From contig CAKZJM010000033.1 in the NCBI GenBank assembly GCA_936943315.1, positions 1-8,091 of the forward strand: DNA of 8,091 nucleotides. Direction: 5' to 3'. Below, one piece after another: positions 5,692 through 8,091 of this stretch. The translations under genes were made by a program, and so were the position numbers. This DNA comes from an uncultured Methylophilus sp. (GTDB lineage Bacteria > Pseudomonadota > Gammaproteobacteria > Burkholderiales > Methylophilaceae). Under the pieces are notes generated by a model that saw nothing but the letters and a program-made list of their open reading frames with translations, ran no database searches and was not told where the DNA came from. Within the stretch, counting starts at the first letter, position 1. Every line of letters starts with the position of its first letter.

Positions 5692-6450
5692 ATGCATATT
5701 AAAAGTATTATTTTAATTGCTCTATCGTTTTTCCTCGCTGACATTGCGTACTCAGCAAGCTTCAATTGCAAACAATCTAAAAACTTGAATGAAACAGAGA
5801 GCTTGATTTGCTCACGCCCTTCACTATCAAAACTGGATGACCAATTGAATGAACTCTTTCAGTCCAGTATGAAAAGATCTATGTTTAAAAAACAATTACG
5901 CCAACAGCAAAGAGTTTGGATGCAAGAGCGAAACCACGATTATTCATTATGCAAGCTCACTTCTGAAGTAGGAATTGATGGCGAGGATTATTGCCCTAAT
6001 CAGTTGAAACAAATATATGAGTTAAGAATAAAGCGGTTATTAAAATCACACGAAAAAAAAATTTCTTGTTTGTCTAGACAAACAGCGTCTATGGGTGTTT
6101 TTTCAGGTGATTGGTTATTTGAAGAGTTTGGTGACGGAAAAAGATGGATGCATACGATTTCAATCATACAACAAGGTAAAAAGTTAAATGGCGCTTGGAT
6201 GAGTGGTGGGCAGGGAGGTGCAATTGCGTCCGGATCATTGAAGGGTACGGTAGAGTCTGATGAAGCTTCAGTTGAGTACTGTGAGGACTTTCCAAGTAAT
6301 TACTGTGTTAAATTCAAAGCAAAAGTTGCCGATCAGACACTTACTTTGTTCCGATGTCGGAATATTAACCAATGTGAAAAAAAATCGATGTCGACTCTTT
6401 ATCAAAAAAGCACGATACCTTGCGATGCTTTCCCGCCCAAACTTAAATAA
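5692..6450 (+). CDS. LprI/DUF1311-family periplasmic protein
   Basis: A 252-residue protein with a signal peptide (hydrophobic core at 5-15, cleavage after AYS near residue 21). Residues 24-116 match the LprI N-terminal (DUF1311) pattern: Cys26, LNETESLICSRPSLSKLD, LN-x-LF, then the helix LRQQQRVWMQERN and Cys87. LprI of Mycobacterium tuberculosis is a lysozyme-inhibiting lipoprotein; other DUF1311 members have no proven role, so lysozyme inhibition here is only a possibility. The C-terminal half (135-240) is a second, beta-rich domain beginning GVFSGDWLFEEFGDGKRW, with several cysteines and a lipocalin-like look. The ATG at 5692 lacks a ribosome site. An ATG at 5688 is out of frame. The next gene follows 17 bases after the stop, so the two probably share a transcript. 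Confidence 0.88.
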   Translation: MHIKSIILIALSFFLADIAYSASFNCKQSKNLNETESLICSRPSLSKLDDQLNELFQSSMKRSMFKKQLRQQQRVWMQERNHDYSLCKLTSEVGIDGEDYCPNQLKQIYELRIKRLLKSHEKKISCLSRQTASMGVFSGDWLFEEFGDGKRWMHTISIIQQGKKLNGAWMSGGQGGAIASGSLKGTVESDEASVEYCEDFPSNYCVKFKAKVADQTLTLFRCRNINQCEKKSMSTLYQKSTIPCDAFPPKLK

Positions 6451-6467
6451 GAAATCCCTTTATTGAT

Positions 6468-6893
6468 ATGTCTTTCCCAATTCATTATTTAAGCACGATT
6501 ACGATAACTCTCATTCTCACATTCACTTCCACTCATTTATCTGCTAATGAGAAATTAAACTGTAGATCAGGAGATGATGAGTACAGTGATTCGTTATCAC
6601 TGGAAATAGACAAAGGTAAGGTTAGAGCTTTTAATTACTCTAGCACCGTTCAAGCTTTTAGTTGCGATGTGAGTGCTCGCCGTGGAGATAAAAATTCCAA
6701 TTGGTCAGACGCAGACTCAGGAAAGACAACGAAGGTTAGCTTTCAAGAAGGTAGTGTATTAATTAAGAAAATTGGTAATGCATACTCAATTCAGTTTATT
6801 GATGTATCACATATGTACCACTGTGGGATGGGAGGACAAATGGCTGATCAAGTTATTATCACTCATGAAAAGAAAGAATGTGAAGTTAGATAA
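6468..6893 (+). CDS. small secreted cysteine protein
   Basis: A 141-residue protein with a signal peptide ending LSA (about residue 26). The mature part is about 115 residues, beta-rich, with four cysteines (32, 66, 119, 138), so probably two disulphides. Cys32 follows the mature N-terminus closely, and the C-terminal half contains MYHCGMGGQMADQVII and ends KECEVR. The size, the cysteines and the partner recall MliC/PliC-type lysozyme inhibitors, but I see no clear MliC motif, so that remains a guess. The gene starts 17 bases after the LprI-like gene on the same strand. The 3' side meets a terminator repeat on the opposite strand, whose hairpin may work in both directions only weakly. Confidence 0.82.
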   Translation: MSFPIHYLSTITITLILTFTSTHLSANEKLNCRSGDDEYSDSLSLEIDKGKVRAFNYSSTVQAFSCDVSARRGDKNSNWSDADSGKTTKVSFQEGSVLIKKIGNAYSIQFIDVSHMYHCGMGGQMADQVIITHEKKECEVR

Positions 6894-6908
6894 GTACTTA
6901 CCCAAAAA

Positions 6909-6938
6909 CAAAAAAAACCCAAGGCGTTAACCTTGAGT
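6909..6938 (-). terminator. tRNA-type terminator hairpin, copy d
   Basis: ACCCAAGG (6917-6924), loop CGTTAA, CCTTGAGT (6931-6938), with the A run at 6911-6917 giving a long minus-strand U tract. This is the copy still placed 11 bases after an encoded tRNA CCA end, so it shows the original arrangement of tRNA-Ile2 followed by terminator. Confidence 0.88.
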
Positions 6939-6949
6939 CTCTTAATAAA

Positions 6950-7007
6950 TGGTGGCCCCTCTGTGAGTCGAACACAGCACCAACGGATTATGAGTCCGGC
7001 GCTCTAA
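6950..7007 (-). pseudogene. 3' two-thirds of tRNA-Ile2(CAT)
   Basis: On the minus strand this reads from the D-loop end (TTAGAGC) through the anticodon arm with loop CTCATAA (anticodon CAT at 6990-6992), variable region, T arm (CTGTG/CACAG) and AGGGGCC-ACCA. The CAT anticodon with a GGCCCCT-type acceptor matches bacterial tRNA-Ile2, whose C34 is modified to lysidine. The 5' acceptor strand and the D-arm 5' side are missing; AT-rich DNA replaces them. One anticodon-stem pair (C27-T43) is mismatched. The piece cannot form a cloverleaf. Confidence 0.85.
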
Positions 7008-7032
7008 ATTAAATATCAGGAATACAGAAAAT

Positions 7033-7060
7033 AAAAACGGCTCACATTTCTGCGAGCCGT
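7033..7060 (-). terminator. terminator following the tRNA-Lys fragment
   Basis: ACGGCTC (7037-7043) and GAGCCGT (7054-7060) pair, and the stem extends inwards to ten pairs with one G-T, closing a GAAA tetraloop on the minus strand. The A run at 7033-7037 gives the U tract. Its sequence is unrelated to the other terminator family. Confidence 0.9.
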
Positions 7061-7071
7061 CTTTTGTATTT

Positions 7072-7116
7072 TGGTAGAGTGTGCGGGTATCGAACCCACG
7101 ACAAACGGATTAAAAG
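7072..7116 (-). pseudogene. 3' fragment of tRNA-Lys(TTT), copy 2
   Basis: A minus-strand match to a tRNA-Lys from the complete anticodon loop CTTTTAA to ACCA, with T stem GTGGG/CCCGC and loop TTCGATA. Sequence upstream of the anticodon loop does not form the anticodon stem, so the 5' half has been replaced. With its flanks (7060-7121) it repeats 1-61 almost exactly, including the odd acceptor strand, so both copies come from one already altered ancestor. Confidence 0.78.
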
Positions 7117-7180
7117 TTGTGATAACTTCTGACAATCGCAGACAATCTTAGTCATTAGACTTTTATTTCGCTGTCCCAAC

Positions 7181-7621
7181 TTAAGTTTTCTTAGTTTTGT
7201 ATCCCATGTAGATTAAGGACAGGCCCCCGAGTGTCCACAAAAAACCCGCGACAAGTTGACCGATTGAATCACCAAAAGCTTGTCTTGCTAGCAAAATCAC
7301 ACCACAAATTGCCCGGCATCCCCCAAAACCATCTGGTAAGGGCTCTATTCCGAAAAAGTGTTTCAAACCAAGATAGATACCGAATCCACCCAAAAGTGAT
7401 AAAACTGCTCTCACAGCCGTGTGATTTTGTTCATGTAGAGAAGCGCCTGATAAGCGCTTCTCGGTTTGATCCTTGAGAATATTCGTGAAACTGAGCAACA
7501 CGGCTATCAAACCCATAAAGAAGATCGCGCCAATAAACTCGCGTGAATCGAGAAAGACTGCTACCGCTAAGCCGCCTATGATCACAATCAATATTTGTAA
7601 AATAATACGAATAAGTCGCAT
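7181..7621 (-). CDS. multi-helix membrane protein, unknown function
   Basis: A 146-residue protein with likely membrane segments at 5-24, 28-49, 69-88 and 120-140. A longer loop (50-68, DQTEKRLSGASLHEQNHT) separates the two halves. Between the third and fourth segments lies FGGCRAICGVILLARQAFGDS with Cys102 and Cys106, possibly a half-buried amphipathic stretch. The C-terminus is basic (YKTKKT), which suits a cytoplasmic tail. There is no recognised family. The ATG at 7621 has no visible ribosome site. It lies 60-odd bases before the tRNA-Lys fragment and about 87 bases after the next membrane-protein gene on the same strand, so the two may share a transcript. Confidence 0.83.
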   Translation of the reverse strand: MRLIRIILQILIVIIGGLAVAVFLDSREFIGAIFFMGLIAVLLSFTNILKDQTEKRLSGASLHEQNHTAVRAVLSLLGGFGIYLGLKHFFGIEPLPDGFGGCRAICGVILLARQAFGDSIGQLVAGFLWTLGGLSLIYMGYKTKKT

Positions 7622-7708
7622 ATAACTTGATCAAGCTAAAATAGGGTTAGTTTGCAGAATGGGTAATGACAAATTTCTGCTAAAACAGAAAAGCTGGCAT
7701 TCTAAAAA

Positions 7709-7951
7709 TCAAAGCCTTTTTCCAAGAAGTGCAACATATTTAAAATATGACTTATGCACCTTATACATTCCAAAGCCAACAATTAACAAAATACCATTGA
7801 ACCCTTTACCGTAAAAATTCTTAGCTTCAAACATGAAAGAAAAATAATAATAGGCAATTAAAAGCAAGATTGCGTTCAGTAGGAACCATATGAACGCCAT
7901 TTTCAGCATACGCTTGATGCTAATCATCTCAGAGTTAGTTCTATCGTTCAT
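7709..7951 (-). CDS. small two-helix membrane protein
   Basis: An 80-residue protein with a basic cytoplasmic-type N-terminus (residues 1-16, including IKRMLK), a long aromatic membrane segment (17-40) and a second glycine-containing segment (51-64), ending in a Lys-rich tail. Both ends are predicted inside. There is no motif I can name; size and topology fit many unrelated small inner-membrane proteins, including toxin-immunity and stress proteins. The ATG at 7951 has no strong ribosome site. It starts about 50 bases after a terminator repeat on its upstream side, the same layout as for other minus-strand inserts. Confidence 0.75.
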   Translation of the reverse strand: MNDRTNSEMISIKRMLKMAFIWFLLNAILLLIAYYYFSFMFEAKNFYGKGFNGILLIVGFGMYKVHKSYFKYVALLGKRL

Positions 7952-8001
7952 GTATTCTAAAAAATCAGTTTGCTAACTACAAAGTTTACCTCACCTCAAA
8001 A

Positions 8002-8033
8002 CAAAAAAAGACTCAAGGCTTCAACCGTGAGTC
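8002..8033 (-). terminator. tRNA-type terminator hairpin, diverged copy e
   Basis: GACTCAAGG (8010-8018), loop CTTCAA, CCGTGAGTC (8025-8033). The stem is kept with one A-G mismatch and the loop differs from the other copies. The left A run AAAAAAA gives a U tract on the minus strand. Confidence 0.75.
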
Positions 8034-8035
8034 TC

Positions 8036-8091
8036 TCCCATCAGGATAACTCCCACAACAAGCCAACATAACGGCCAACGACTTCCCCCTC
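8036..8091 (+). repeat. GC-rich interspersed repeat R, copy R5, cut by window end
   Basis: After CTCCCATCAGG this copy has ACTCCCACAACAAGCCAACATAACGGCCAACGA, matching the R core, with the left part shortened relative to R3. It continues beyond the window, so its length and right junction are unknown. Confidence 0.7.

Noticed and set aside
6950..7116. Functional tRNA-Ile2 and tRNA-Lys genes
   Set aside because: Both lack the 5' acceptor strand and all or most of the D arm, so no cloverleaf can form.
3032..8033. CRISPR array
   Set aside because: The repeated hairpins are 0.9 to 1.6 kb apart with genes between them, have U tracts, and lack regular spacers.

Overview
The window looks like an accessory-gene array from the chromosome of a Gram-negative proteobacterium. 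The evidence is a PEP-CTERM protein, two Sec-type lipoproteins, several periplasmic proteins with clean signal peptides, and tRNA sequences of gammaproteobacterial type with encoded CCA ends. The protein genes are AT-rich. The spacers between them contain a visibly more GC-rich repeat. No replication, translation or metabolic gene, no transposase and no integrase is present.

Layout, left to right: (1) 1-61, a 3' fragment of a tRNA-Lys(TTT) gene on the minus strand. (2) 123-1600, a probable minus-strand operon of a secreted protein, a small lipoprotein and a nuclease-like protein. (3) 1601-2008, repeat R1 plus a truncated tRNA-Ile2 end, then a promoter. (4) 2009-2750, a plus-strand PEP-CTERM protein with its terminator, converging on a 56-residue secreted peptide (2787-2957). 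(5) 3032-3106, a terminator and tRNA-Ile2 fragment, then a minus-strand membrane protein. (6) 3559-3688, repeat R2, fused into the end of a minus-strand secreted protein (3663-4166). (7) 4213-4540, a terminator and the longest R copy (R3), then a minus-strand lipoprotein (4535-5359). (8) 5443-5622, a terminator and R4, then a plus-strand pair beginning with an LprI-like protein (5692-6893). (9) 6909-7121, terminator, tRNA-Ile2 fragment, terminator, tRNA-Lys fragment. (10) Two minus-strand membrane proteins (7181-7951). (11) 8002 to the end, another terminator and the start of R5.

The unifying feature is a modular scaffold repeated every 1-2 kb. Each scaffold combines a minus-strand tRNA-type terminator hairpin, 3' pieces of tRNA-Ile2 or tRNA-Lys cut at different points, and a GC-rich repeat R, all in one orientation. 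Unrelated one- to three-gene inserts lie between the scaffolds on either strand. Eleven of the twelve confident protein genes encode exported, lipidated or membrane proteins. This resembles a cassette array or stacked tRNA-targeted insertions, but I could not find integron attC core sites, so the mechanism is open. Two inserts use scaffold DNA for their own 3' ends, which shows that insertion junctions fall inside the repeats.
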